A DNA stretch of 41,723 bases from Flammula alnicola (taxonomy: Eukaryota > Basidiomycota > Agaricomycetes > Agaricales > Strophariaceae), in NCBI GenBank assembly GCA_015499995.1, contig JADNRV010000383.1, positions 1 through 41,723 of the forward strand. Reading direction: 5' to 3'. Position numbers and translations under genes: made by a program. The notes under the pieces are model-generated. The model ran no database searches and was not told where the DNA came from. It saw only the letters and a program-made list of their open reading frames with translations. This document shows, in pieces, positions 1-11,356 of this stretch (positions are counted from its first letter, which is position 1; each line of letters begins with the position of its first letter).

Positions 1-961
1 GTTACCACCTTCGCAGTGAAAGAACCAAACCTCGTCGGCATGCCAGGGATCGTTTCATCTAGATCGAACGATGCGTCCAGTATTCCGCTATGTGAAAATC
101 CGAACAGCAGATATTCTTTCTACATATCTACATCATGCAAATTTCATGACTGACCTACGTTAATTTGCAACGATAACGCAGTTGCTAAAAGAGGCTAATC
201 GTATATTTATGCCTATGTACATATTCACTGTATGTCGCCAATCGTCCCTGGTTGGCACTGACATCGTCATCATGATGTGCATGTGTGAGGTATGGTCGGT
301 GACAAAACTAGTCCGTCTTGCCACTTGGGTGTCCCCAAATGACCGCATCTTTGGGATGTAATGTGCGTCATGTTTTATTTTTTAAGCTTCCCTGACACAA
401 TTAGACATGAATCTCGCTCGCTGCAACTTCCTGCCACTGGCTGCCAGGTACATATATCTGTAAGCCCTTAATATTATTGAATCGCAGTGACCGCTCGAAG
501 CCGTTTGTTTTGCTCAGATGTGTACTTAGCACACCTTCCCGATCTGGAATGGTCCAACGCGGTCCTTTCGAGTCTCCGACTGCCCTCGACCACCTTCGGC
601 CATTCTATGTAAGCAAGTTTTCGCCTCTAAGATCTCAGGCCTGATTCTCAACAAGTCGTATGCATTCAAACCGCGCGATCATTTGTTCTCATATTTTCAG
701 AGCCAGTCCGGACGCAACTCGACCGAGCGAAGTTTCACACAGAACTCGGCGAGATCAATTGGGACTCTCCTATGCAGCTTCGCCGCCTCCTGTAGACTAT
801 TTTACTCATGCCGAACTCTTAATTACTCCCTGGAGCTCTACTGCATTGACGCACATGGTGTCGTTATAAGGACTGGACTTCGAGCAAGATTTTCCTCCTC
901 CTTTCTTTCAACACGAACATCATAACCATTTATCCCGCGTTTTCGGACTATCCCCTCACCC
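1..961. other. Intergenic / upstream region, no gene recognised
   Basis: No open frame here has recognisable domain content or a spliceable structure. The short frames on both strands look like chance. The last few hundred bases presumably hold the promoter and 5' leader of the RING gene that starts at 962, but I see no defined motif. Confidence 0.5.
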
Positions 962-2005
962 ATGGCTTGTTGTCGAATATGCATCGACGATATGAAGAAA
1001 CCAATCTCCTTGCCCTGCGGTAGGTCCATTCCAGTATTTATCATTATCTGTGGTGAAACTAATATTTTTGAAGGACATATGTTTTGCAGTGACTGCATCG
1101 TTAAGACGGTGCAAGCTGTGAAACCTTATAGACATCTACATCCCTGTCCAATATGCCGCTCGGTGTATAACATCGGTCAGTATGCCTCATTCCGTTTACA
1201 TTCCGCCGGCAGTCTGACACGAAAATGCAGCGCCCATCAACCTCAACGTCGTCCCACCAAATCTCCGCCCGTTTATCACCCCAAGTATCCGCAGAGTGTA
1301 TCTGGATATCCAGAGTAACAAGGAGGATGGGTCCGTCGAATCCAGAGATACCCCTGCTGCTTCCGGCTCGTCGTCAGAACTATCACGCCTGCGGGCAGAG
1401 AACCATGCCCTGCGCACCAACTGTGCCATGTGGCGGAAACGTGCAGAGATGCACGGAACGGCTAACCTAGGCCTCCTCAACTTCGCAAGGGTGGTGCGAG
1501 ATCAGGCTGCACATCTAGCCCGCGAAAGAGACGAGCTCCAGAAGCACTGCCGGTCACTTAAGCGTAAGATTGAAGACGACGAGTTGAGTAGATCCTTTGT
1601 TCAATTTAATCTCATCTTCCATCGTGCTAATTCTGGCCCTTCGACAGGATGGCCAAATACTCGGAAGGAGCGTTAACGCAGTCCTTCTTGAAGGACCACT
1701 CTAACGTTAACTTCCAGAACTCTGGGAACCCGCACCCAGACTCTCTCCTCTTCGCCCCTCCATTCCGCTTTTCCCCTGAGCCTGTAAGATCTCCTCGGGA
1801 TCTCACAGACAAAGCAGAAAGCTCGTCGGACGTGGGCTCTGTTCTACGCAACTCAGACTCTATCAGCCGACCAAGAAAGAGAGTCAAGACGGATGACCCC
1901 GAGTTCCCTATGTCTTCGAAGAAGCATGCTCTTCAAAGCCCCGGTACCGCGACTGAGCGACTCTCCCCCCTTCCCCTACATACGTCAGGAATTTTGACAG
2001 ATTAG
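962..2005 (+). CDS. RING-finger, coiled-coil protein (putative E3 ubiquitin ligase)
   Basis: Four exons join in frame: 962-1019, 1074-1175, 1231-1582 and 1648-2005, giving 289 residues. Introns are 54, 55 and 65 nt; the last has a TGCTAAT branch-like motif. Spliced residues 4-50 form a C3HC4 RING: CRIC, then CGHMFCSDC, then CPIC, so all eight zinc ligands are present across the first splice junction. Residues about 105-165 are rich in heptad-like Glu/Leu/Arg (RLRAENHALRTNC, RERDELQKHCRSL), suggesting a coiled coil. The C-terminal third is Ser/Pro-rich with a basic RPRKRVK stretch that could be a nuclear localisation signal. RING domains usually bring a ubiquitin-loaded E2 to a substrate; the substrate is unknown. 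The RING is certain; the donor of the third intron (GTTGAG) is chosen because it keeps the frame open to 2005. Confidence 0.8.
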
Positions 2006-2652
2006 CGCTATCAATTGCCTTTATTACAGCATTCTGTTTCCTCGCTCCCTTTTCTATTTCTCTTTCAGGTGGATGTGCCCTCTGGGTACTTTTGTTGTAT
2101 TTATGACATCAGACCATAGTTCCTTCAACTAGCATTTGTATTTTAGACCAACATTTTACCATTTTGCACAATCCGGCGATGTAAATTCCAAGGGACAATG
2201 TAATCGCTGATCGGGCGCGACCGTTGGTTATTTTTTCCTCGTACTCAATACAACGTTTTTGACTGGTCAGGTTTAACTTTATGGTAGGGTTGTGGCATTC
2301 AGCTTTATGTTCTGACATATTTTATCGTTGAGGTTTCAAGGAGCCAGAGTCAAGTTGCAGGCGCGCATTTGCCATTGGTACGATCGTTGCGGCGGCAGTT
2401 CAGTGCTCGGGTTATTCGGATTCCGGAAATTCGGGATATTGTACTAGACTATTAGTAGCTGCTATATTACTTATTTGGATCAGCCTCGAGGCGGATACAC
2501 GCGGTCGGGGTCTATCACGGCGTACCTCGACTTAAACTCGGCGCTTGACTAGTACTTGACTACGTATAACGCTGGAGTGAGCATTTTACCGAATTTGCTT
2601 TGTGATCCATACCGTCTCGCGCGCTGCCAGGTGTAGCCGATGATACAAACAA
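2006..2652. other. Intergenic region
   Basis: No supported gene. This stretch should hold the 3' end of the RING transcript and the promoter of the BTB gene. It is mixed in composition and I see no repeat or RNA gene. Confidence 0.5.
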
Positions 2653-3633
2653 ATGATGATCCAGCCGATACCAGCACCCTCACCGTTTGACAACCTAGAG
2701 GCGGACGTGATATTACGATCATCGGATAGGGAGCCTGTCGACTTCCGAGCGTTCAAATTGCTCCTTTCCCTCTCCTCGCAGTTCTTCTCGGAGATCTTCA
2801 CTCTCCCTCAGCCATCCGACCCGAACGCGTCCATCTACTCCGAAGAATGCGCGGACAGGCGAGGCACTCCAGTTATCCAGATGGCAGAAGATAGTCAGAC
2901 CCTGCAGCTATTGCTTGGTCTTTGCCTTCCGATCAGTGTCCACGAGATAGCCAGATTCGCCTCCCTAAACGAGGTCCAGAAGGTCACAGAGGCAGCCTTC
3001 AAGTTCGAGATGGAAGGAATCCAGAAATACCTGCGAGCCGAGCTGATCTCGCCACGCTTTATCGAGTCGCAGCCATTGCGAGTTTTCGCAATAGCATACC
3101 GTTATGGGTGGGATCTGGAAGCAAGAAAAGCCGCCAGGTACACCTTGCGACATTCCATGGACCTCCCTTTCGTTTCTGAGCTAGAGTTTATCTCCGGCGC
3201 GACATTATACAGGTTGCAGGAATATCATCGTATGTGTGGCGAAGTAGCAAGCTCGCGGGCGCTCCTACAAATAGCCCTCGCGGAGCACGACGACGTTTGG
3301 ACATGGGTAACCTGTAAACGCTGTCCAGCGGCCTGGAACACGCGTAATAAAAATTATCCGGACACAAGGAAATGGTGGGTACAGTGGATAGAAGATATTG
3401 CTGAAGAGATAAGGTTGAAGCCGTGGGGGGAGACAGTGAGAAAATGGGATCTACACAGTAAAGCGCTCGGACAAGCAGCAGCATGTCCGAACTGCAGCAA
3501 ACGAGCCCGAGAAGATCTGGAAGTGTTCTCACAGATGCTTGCCGTTGAGATTGAAAGAGACATATCTTCGGTGCGTTGGAAATTATTGACTTCGACACCC
3601 AGACCTCTGTTGACCCACATGCGTGAAATATAA
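2653..3633 (+). CDS. BTB/POZ domain protein
   Basis: A single uninterrupted exon of 326 codons. Residues about 16-130 match the BTB/POZ fold as seen in large agaricomycete families: an N-terminal strand ADVILRSSD, then VDFRAFKLLLSLSSQFF..IF, an acidic linker, and PVIQMAEDSQTLQLLLGLCLP followed by the helix EVQKVTEAAFKFEMEGIQKYL. BTB domains mediate dimerisation and often recruit cullin-3. The C-terminal half (residues about 150-326) contains CxxC-like pairs (CKRCPAAW and ACPNCSKRA) but no domain I can name. The start at 2653 is followed at once by a second ATG and either could be used. These genes are numerous and variable in mushrooms, so a specific role cannot be assigned. Confidence 0.85.
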   Translation: MMIQPIPAPSPFDNLEADVILRSSDREPVDFRAFKLLLSLSSQFFSEIFTLPQPSDPNASIYSEECADRRGTPVIQMAEDSQTLQLLLGLCLPISVHEIARFASLNEVQKVTEAAFKFEMEGIQKYLRAELISPRFIESQPLRVFAIAYRYGWDLEARKAARYTLRHSMDLPFVSELEFISGATLYRLQEYHRMCGEVASSRALLQIALAEHDDVWTWVTCKRCPAAWNTRNKNYPDTRKWWVQWIEDIAEEIRLKPWGETVRKWDLHSKALGQAAACPNCSKRAREDLEVFSQMLAVEIERDISSVRWKLLTSTPRPLLTHMREI

Positions 3634-4980
3634 CATAGGTTGATCTAGACCTCAATTTCGATGACTGGAGCTCTGCGCCATCCGTAACATGACCATCTAG
3701 AACACATGCAATCCGATACCGGCCTCTACGTGCTCGAAAATCTATGTAAAAGCCTAACGGAGGTTGATCAGATGTAAGAAAAATAATAAAAATGAATGCA
3801 GCTTGATATATTCCAAGGCGGAAAATAAGTCTACTAAGTGTTATGGATTGTCTTCAGGTTTATATAGACAATAATTTGCGCCTTTGACGTCGGATTAGGT
3901 CGACGTCGAAGCAAAGTTGAGCCAGACGACATCTAGTTAATAGCCCTTACGAGGAGACGGTGGGGCATTCCAAGACACTAGACTAGAACTAGAACTTAAG
4001 AAGTGTGCCTCAGTATTGGCAGAAGAGAAATCATCCCTCCGACAGGCATGCTTCAAAGTCCAGTATCAAACGGCCAGACCGACTTAATATGCATGAGAGG
4101 GTCGGTACGCTGTAATATATTACAAACGACACGCCCCCACTTGTACAGAGAACTGCGAGGCTGAGCCTAGATTGCTTCCGTCTTCAGACGTTACATCTCT
4201 GGTCCTTCAATTGTTCTAGTAGAGTCCAGGGTTTCGTAATATTTTTTCCCTCTATGACGAATTATACTCTGATCCACCCCGGTTCTGAAAAAGTATGGAA
4301 GAGAGCCAAATAGTAGAGACCGAATATAGCTATTCACTATAGCTACTAACACTGGCTATCACTAACCACTTCCTGAAAAACGGCAGCACAAATGACTTAC
4401 TTTCGAACTCAGCTGCTGTGTGGCGCATTCGAGTCCACACTTTGACAAATAGGTAAAGCCTCGACCGCGCAGCCAGATACAAGGGGCGAAGTTGTTGGGT
4501 GTCTTCCGGAAAGGAGATCCAGAGCAACCTTAAGGCCCAGGCCCCAGATCATCCGTGCGCCTATCAAACTTCAAAAAACACATACTTTAACTTATCTTTA
4601 ACTTATAAGTTACACAGGCTGAAAAATCCGAAACTAAGGCTTTCGGAGGTGGCTGGAAGGGGGAATATTTTTCCTTCCACTCCGTACTTAGCTCATTGAA
4701 ACGTCTGTCGCACTGTTAAACACCGCGGCGCTGCGGCCCGCGGTCGTTTAAACTTTATGCTTGTCAGCCGCCTGCGGCACAGCCCGAGCTACATACAACT
4801 CACCGCGTTGAAATATGACCACATCTCAATCTTCCCTGCCACGTCGCTCTATTTCACCCCTCTTCTCTTTGGTTGGTATATTGAAAAGCATAACTACAAT
4901 AATGTGAGTTGCTTCTGATTCCAATTTCCAGATACCCGCGACTCAAGACTCTCATCCAAACATTAGACTTTCACAATAGA
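3634..4980. other. Intergenic region, about 1.35 kb, no gene recognised
   Basis: Short frames only, on both strands, none with domain content. The stretch is AT-rich in places, with a small palindrome-like run near 4580-4610. The final 100-200 bases should contain the promoter of the F-box gene, including a pyrimidine-rich run at 4834-4868. Confidence 0.5.
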
Positions 4981-6636
4981 ATGTCAGCGGAAGAGAATGC
5001 TAAATCTACCATTGATCAGCCTCACATCGACAAGTTACCGGATGAGATCCTCGGGATCGTGTTCCTTCTAAACACAGCCAAGGCACTAGGCGTGGAAATT
5101 GCACCTTACGATCCTCACGCGACCACGCTATCAACTATTCTTGTTTGCAGACGATGGCACGATGTTGCCCTCAGCTATCCAGATATATGGAGCCGGATCA
5201 TCGACTACGAACGACATCCATCCTCCTGGGTCAAAGAATTGTTGCACCGTTCCAAATCATTACCCATCGATGTGGGGGAAGATTCAGTTTTCAAGCCTGT
5301 ACAGCTTCGAAATCCTCGCGCTAGAGCCGTGCTGGAGCATATTTTCGAGGAGTCGGCAAGGTTGAGAACACTTAGCTTGCAGATCAGGCTCGCGCCATGG
5401 GAATTCATTTGCCAGAGCTTCCTCCAGCATCCCGCTCCTAGTATCGAGTATTTGAACTTGATCACGTCATGTCCTTTCCCGGACTCTCTTTACCCTGGAC
5501 CCCTTTTCTCAAACCAAGCCCCAAACCTGAGACGGTTACACCTACAACGTTGCCTCATCGACTTCTCCTCCATCGCCCTCTCCAACCTGACCGAGTTGTC
5601 TGTGTTGGATATTTTGGCCCCTGGGATATTGTCACTCCGAAGACCTGACCACCCCTTGAAGGTAGCGCCTACCGTGGCAGGATGGCTTCATATCCTCGAG
5701 AATCTTCCGTCACTTAAATACCTCACTCTGAGCAGCGCAATAACACATTCGGAAGACAACGATTCTATCCCGACGGTCCATCTTCCCAACCTCCTTTTTT
5801 TAACCATCGGTGCTAGATTCCACGACGGAGTTGCATTCCTCCACCACATTTCGGTACCCCAATCATGTGGCATTCGATTAAGGCTCAGTTGTAATAGGGC
5901 GAGTCCCGGATTAGATGGGGTGAAACTATTGTCATTCCTAGGCAACCAGCTCTCCCACTGGTCACAGGATGTCCCTGATCGATACCTTCAGGCAAAGATC
6001 CTCAGCGGTGATCGTATACATTTCGGCAACTCCAGACGTGTCGGATACATCTGGGACATGACGGAGTCCGCTGTGATTGAAGAACATTCCTTGACGTCCA
6101 AAGATCCACTGGTCTGGCTTGTCCTTTCATTCGACAGCTCAGAGGACACCGTCAATTTCTTCACTCAACTACTTTCCTTATATGATATCACATACCCCAC
6201 CACCACCACTCTCGATTTGTGGCTTGATGAAGACTTCGCTACCTCAATCACCAATCCAACAAGGTTTCCTTCGCTTAGCACACTTCATTCTTTTACCACA
6301 GTCAAAACTCTCAACCTGCTGGAACGATCGCCGCTCTACCTTCTTCCCATTTTTCAGCATTCGTCGCTCGCGAACCGCCCATTATTGCCCGCTCTTCGTT
6401 CGCTACGCTTGACCCGTACCGATTTCGAAGACCAACAACGCGCGGCGTATTTCACCGTTATCGCGTTCTTACTCTGGCGGGCCGAAGTGCATATCCCCCT
6501 GGTGGATTTACAGATAATCGAGAGCAAAATTAGCAAGGAGACTGAAGAGTCTCTGGCGCGGATGGGGAGTGTGAAAGTATCTCTCGGAACTCTCAGGTCA
6601 CAACTATTAGATCAATCATCGGACGAAGACAACTGA
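4981..6636 (+). CDS. F-box-like domain protein with leucine-rich C-terminal region
   Basis: One exon of 551 codons. The open frame extends upstream only from a TTG; the first ATG is at 4981 (MSAEENAKS), so I start there. Residues about 17-75 are an F-box-like domain: IDKLPDEILGIVFLL, an insert, then LSTILVCRRWHDVALSYPDIW. This is the layout of the huge agaricomycete F-box-like family. The rest holds irregular leucine-rich segments (APNLRRLHLQRC, LSNLTELSVLDI, LPSLKYLTLSS, LRSLRLTRTDF) that probably form a degenerate LRR solenoid. F-box proteins link a substrate to Skp1 in SCF ubiquitin ligases. Expansion and rapid divergence in mushrooms make the substrate unpredictable. No introns and no sign of disruption. 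Confidence 0.85.
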   Translation: MSAEENAKSTIDQPHIDKLPDEILGIVFLLNTAKALGVEIAPYDPHATTLSTILVCRRWHDVALSYPDIWSRIIDYERHPSSWVKELLHRSKSLPIDVGEDSVFKPVQLRNPRARAVLEHIFEESARLRTLSLQIRLAPWEFICQSFLQHPAPSIEYLNLITSCPFPDSLYPGPLFSNQAPNLRRLHLQRCLIDFSSIALSNLTELSVLDILAPGILSLRRPDHPLKVAPTVAGWLHILENLPSLKYLTLSSAITHSEDNDSIPTVHLPNLLFLTIGARFHDGVAFLHHISVPQSCGIRLRLSCNRASPGLDGVKLLSFLGNQLSHWSQDVPDRYLQAKILSGDRIHFGNSRRVGYIWDMTESAVIEEHSLTSKDPLVWLVLSFDSSEDTVNFFTQLLSLYDITYPTTTTLDLWLDEDFATSITNPTRFPSLSTLHSFTTVKTLNLLERSPLYLLPIFQHSSLANRPLLPALRSLRLTRTDFEDQQRAAYFTVIAFLLWRAEVHIPLVDLQIIESKISKETEESLARMGSVKVSLGTLRSQLLDQSSDEDN

Positions 6637-7382
6637 AGGATTGATGTGGATGCTTTGGCGGGAATACACCGACGCTTCATTATATCAAATATCGATAGGC
6701 AATTTGAAAATTTGAATGATACATAATCGAACGACGAAAACGTCTACATAGCACAGAAATACGCAGTAACTTTAACAGCCACAGACGCGCATATGATTTC
6801 TATGACATCGATGCATTTCCTCTTCAAATGTTCACAGCGACAGAGCGGCCAGCCTGGCTTGCCTGGCGTCACGATCAGAAGTAGCGAGCTGACGCTCTTG
6901 ATAACACTGACAGTGACATATGTACTTATGATTTGGACGCGCGTTCTCGCCGAGGCGCCCATATTGACCGTGCTGGTCGAACCCTCCAATTTATGTGAAA
7001 CAGCAACGAAACAGCCTTGTTGTCTGCCGAGCTTAGAAGAGGGTCCGATGCTCTGAATCGCAGTTTGCTGCAGATGAAGATATTTTTAGACCGGATCATT
7101 TCTAACCGCAAGTTCTCGGCACCGACGGCACGTACGCGTCAACGGTCGGTCCAACACTCACCGTAGATGATCAGATCCATATCACTGAGCCGCGCCCGCA
7201 ACTCTTGCATCTTGTCTATTGACGACTGCCATCGGCTTGGGGCGTTCTTCTAAGGGTTCTCTCCCACTCGACTGACGCTCAAAAGGACGGTTCTACAGAA
7301 TGGCGAAGAACAACATTCTCCTCTTCTTCTGCCATACACCAACTTGAGTTATTAACATACACAGTACATCGCTCGCGCCTCA
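6637..7382. other. Intergenic region
   Basis: No gene supported. Overlapping short frames near 6744-7111 on both strands have no domain content. The 3' part should contain the promoter of the monooxygenase gene. Confidence 0.5.
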
Positions 7383-9585
7383 ATGAGCAGCGAAACTTTA
7401 CCTGTCTTGATTGTGAGTATCCATTTTCTTGATTTTCTCATGATTCATGAACTAAAGCAGCCGCGTGTTTTCTATCTAGAGTGGTGCCGGGCCATCTGGT
7501 CTCGTCCTCGCGTTGTCCTTGCGCGAAAACGGGATACCAGTCCGCATCATTGATAAACAACCTGGACCAAGACTTGGAGAACGCGGAGCTGGCGTTTCCG
7601 TGAGTTATTCAAATTGTCGATAATTCGCTTATGCTGACCGGCTATTATCATCGTGTTTTTGTATATAGCCTCGCTCGCTCGAGCTGCACAAGATACTTGG
7701 GACCTTCGACGATGTCAACGCTGCAGGAAAGCCAATTCCTCTGAGGAGGGAATATGACCCGTCGGACGGGCACAAACCTCTGAAGACATATCCTATGATA
7801 CCCATTAAGCAGGCAACGATCGGAATACCCTACGTTCGTCTATTTCGTTTTTCTACTGTGCATTCACATCTGACTGAGATCTAATCTTAATATTCCAGGC
7901 TAATGCGCTCATGGTAGGACAGAACCACCACGAACGCATTCTTCGCTCACACCTGGAGAAATTGGGTGTTGCGGTTGAATTTGGGTCCGAGTTGCGTTCG
8001 TTCACGCAGTCTGAGGACGGTGTCACAGCCGAGATCGTTCGTCATGTCGATGGGAAAGAGGTCATCGAACATGTGAAGGTCTCTTGGCTAGTCGGAACGG
8101 ATGGGGCGCACAGCGTCGTTCGTAAGACGCTTGGATTGGACTTCCTCGGCGAGACGCGTGACTCGCTTGAGATGGTCATCGGTGACATCAGGATGAAAGG
8201 CGAGCCTCGAGAGGTCTATGAAATTGTAATTCTTTCCACCTCCGATGCTGATTAGAATTTTTAGTACTGGGAACGCTGGGGAGACACGTCGTCGAAAATG
8301 TTCGCCGATGATTTCTAATTGCATGTCCTCGGCTAATAATTCCTTTCGTAGTGTCAACACTCGCCCTTCGGGACAGGACTCGGACGTTTTGACTTTCTTG
8401 ATCGCTGGGAAAGTGGACGTTCAGAAACTGTTGTCCAACCCCAAGTCAGTCATCGATGAATTTTACGAGATCTCAGGAAGGCGAGACATCACCTTGGAAG
8501 AAGTTATATGGATGGCGAAATACAGGTGAGTAAAGGGGATAAGTAAGCCTTCGAATATTGTCGATGCTCACGAGTCTATATTAAAGGCCGAATATTCGAA
8601 TGGTTAAGCAGCTCAGAGTCGGCAGGGTTTTCATAGCAGGAGGTCAGTGGATTTTACATACTCTCACCTCGCAAAAGGGTTCTAACTTCGGGTCCTGACA
8701 GACGCTGCCCATTGCCATAGTCCCACTGGCGGTCAGGTAGATAATTTGTCCGTTGTCTTTTCGTCAACCTTCTAATGTCTTCCACTTCAAATTATAGGGT
8801 CTAAACTCTAGCATTCAAGATTCGGTTAGTAATGAATTTATTCCTTAGGTTACTGGAAGGCTGACGCGCTAATGTGATTTGACCTGCAGTTTAACCTAGG
8901 CTGGAAGTTGGCGCTGGTTTTGAAAGGTTATGCCCCAGCCTCCCTGCTGGATACTTACGGGGAAGAGCGTCTCCCTGTCATCGCAGAGATGCTCAACAAG
9001 ACAACGGAACTCCTGAACCACATGTCCAAGGGTGTTACTCGAACGGATGGCGAAGTGAAAATCAGAGGAGATATGTCCCAGCTGGGCGTTAACTACAGAG
9101 GCAGCCCCATCGTCTACGAGGAAGGCGCCGACCCTACGAAGGTGCAAGGTATCGGTTATAACAAGGAGAGTGAGACTGCGGCGCTGCCGGGTGATAGGGC
9201 ACCGGAAGCACCCAATCTTATCGACGTCGCCGGCGACAGTGACAAGCCCGTCAGCTTATTCGGGATCCTCTCCCCTTCTCACCATTCAATCGTCGTATTT
9301 TCCGACGGGTATTCCAATGAGGAGCTCCAAGGCCTATCCGAAGTCATCCGTCGACAGCCTGAGAACACTGCGCACAGTGTGCTTATTCAAAGTTCACAGG
9401 GCGCCATTTCGAACCTTGTTGCATCATTCGACCGGGTTGTTATAGACGATAAAGGCCATGCGTATGCAGGCTACAACGTACATGGGCCTACCGTTGTCGT
9501 CATTCGCCCCGACGGTGTTATTGGCGCTCGCGTTCGCTTGGCGTCTGGGGTAGAACGGTACTTCCAAGGCATCTTCGGCGCCTGA
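7383..9585 (+). CDS. FAD-dependent aromatic monooxygenase (phenol 2-monooxygenase / PheA-TfdB type)
   Basis: Ten exons close perfectly to 546 residues: 7383-7412, 7480-7599, 7669-7833, 7899-8213, 8265-8287, 8352-8525, 8587-8642, 8702-8736, 8798-8824 and 8890-9585. The first exon codes for only ten residues. The N-terminal Rossmann signature is SGAGPSGLVLA (about residues 11-21); the second flavin/NADPH signature is GTDGAHSVVRKTLG; the third is AGDAAHCHSPTGGQGLN followed by QDSFNLGWKLALVL. The C-terminal about 140 residues resemble the thioredoxin-like domain of this family (YAGYNVHGPTVVVIRPDG). Members hydroxylate phenolic or aromatic rings using NAD(P)H and oxygen, in catabolism or secondary metabolism. 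No partner biosynthetic gene is adjacent, so the substrate is open. Exon 5 could end 3 nt later. The exon-4 donor (GTCTAT) is unusual but gives the best family match. Confidence 0.9.
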
Positions 9586-11356
9586 CCAGTGGGTGCACGT
9601 GGATATTTAATAGTTTTTTCGCCTCTTCAACAGAATTACTAGATACTTGCCGAACAGTTTGTGAGAAGATTGATAAGACCAATACAATTTATGATACACT
9701 GATACTCGATTATGTCGTGTGCAGAGCAACGCGGGGAACCAACGATGCTATTCAGATTTCGCAACTAAATCTGATGGTACTCGGCATTCGGTTCGCGACA
9801 CGTTACAAGACGACAAAATGACGAATTAACTTTGATTTGGGCAGAGTCCATACTCTAAGCGTCCTCCACCTTACCATGTCGAAGTGTCCCTTTCAATACA
9901 ACATAACCTCCTTGCGAAGGGCATTGGCGGACGAAGAGCGGACCTCTCGTAAGCATTTAATTGGTGTTCGGAAGTTCCTGCTTCAAGTTGTGTCTTCTCT
10001 GTTGCTGGAAAATCATTACAGAGACGGTTGGTACATGCTCCAGCGACTGAAATCGCGAATGACATTTGCGTCAGCGTAGAACATTCCACATTCCCATTCC
10101 TCCTCTCCCAGGTCAAATAAGCGCTGAGTTATCTGAAAACAGTGGCGGCCAATGACATCAAAGCCGCCGCTTGACAAAATTGACTTGAATGATTCCAGCT
10201 CATCTTTGCGTTCATTCGGGATTCTAGGGGTAACTGTTGAAAATCATTGACGAAATGCTATAAAGAACAAAAATAACGAACCAATTCACCTGAAGTCTGG
10301 CGGCCCTCCATTATCCCGTCTGACACATACGCTGGAGCCTCTGCCAAGATGTTAGAACTTTTGGAACATGTCAGTTGATGGAGGGCATCTGTGAGTTGGA
10401 AAGTGCGCCATCAAAAGTGCGGCGATCAGTGCGGCGGCAAAGTCCGTCGCACTCTCGTGACTTGCCTCCAACGTACGCCAAGGCCCTCCGATCTCCCTGA
10501 GTCCCTCGCCTATCGTAGGTTGTACTTAGGTAAAACAACAGGGATTTATAGATAAAATGTCATGTTTATTTTCTGCAGCTCTCCCTTCTCTGAATTAATT
10601 ATAGATTTTTTGGTAAGTAGGGGTCAATAATAATCAATTAGGATCGCCCAGGCAGCATTTCTTTGATTCATTCATGTCCCCAAAGTGGTACGTAGTCTGG
10701 GTATACTTATAGTTCTCTATTAATAATATTACTAAGGAGAAGATAGGTATACTTAATGGACATTGTATGGTACTTCTTATCCCTCTGGATAATGATGATC
10801 TATGGTGGCCCTTAAAGTAAAAACATTCATGCAATATTCATGATAGAATTCCGAGTCTCTGGGTGAGCAAAAGTAATTATTTTAATGTAAAAAAAGGTGT
10901 TTTCGTGTTAATACTAGGGCGATATGTTTTTTAGAAACAGCGGGAACTTCTACAGTGGGCGTTTAAGAGATTCAATGAGCACGGCGGGGCAGGCGGCTGA
11001 CAAGCGCTGCCAAATTTATCACCTGCCGAAGCTTGGCCGAAGCAGCCAGGAGCGCTTAGGTCATGTTCGGTGGTTGCCGTCGCACACACCGCCGGTCATG
11101 TGCGGCGGTGTTTCCAAAATCCAGATTTACTGAGTTGATGGGGATATCGTTTCTTAATTTTGGCCTGATAAGGAAAGTGACCCAGGATCTTGAAGCTCCT
11201 TCTGTTGTACGTAGTCCATCCGAGACGGTTATATGGACTCCCCAGGGCAACTTTCGATCTTCTCCCGCAGACGACCTCTCGCTCTCCTGCCTGGAAATGT
11301 CCAAGTGACCATTCCACCCCAACCATCTGCTCACGACCTCGAACGCGTCGGATAGC
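9586..11356. other. Intergenic region, about 1.8 kb, no gene recognised
   Basis: Several short overlapping frames occur on both strands (for example near 9837-10116 and 11056-11370) but none shows a domain or a convincing splice pattern. A 10-bp direct repeat GGTATACTTA occurs at 10699 and 10746. The stretch around 10550-10900 is AT-rich. Confidence 0.45.

Noticed and set aside
3188..3655. Minus-strand frame of 155 codons opposite the BTB gene
   Set aside because: Antisense shadow of a well-supported BTB coding exon.
10699..10755. Direct repeat GGTATACTTA, 47 bp apart
   Set aside because: Only two short copies in AT-rich sequence; no terminal inverted repeats or coding content to suggest an element.
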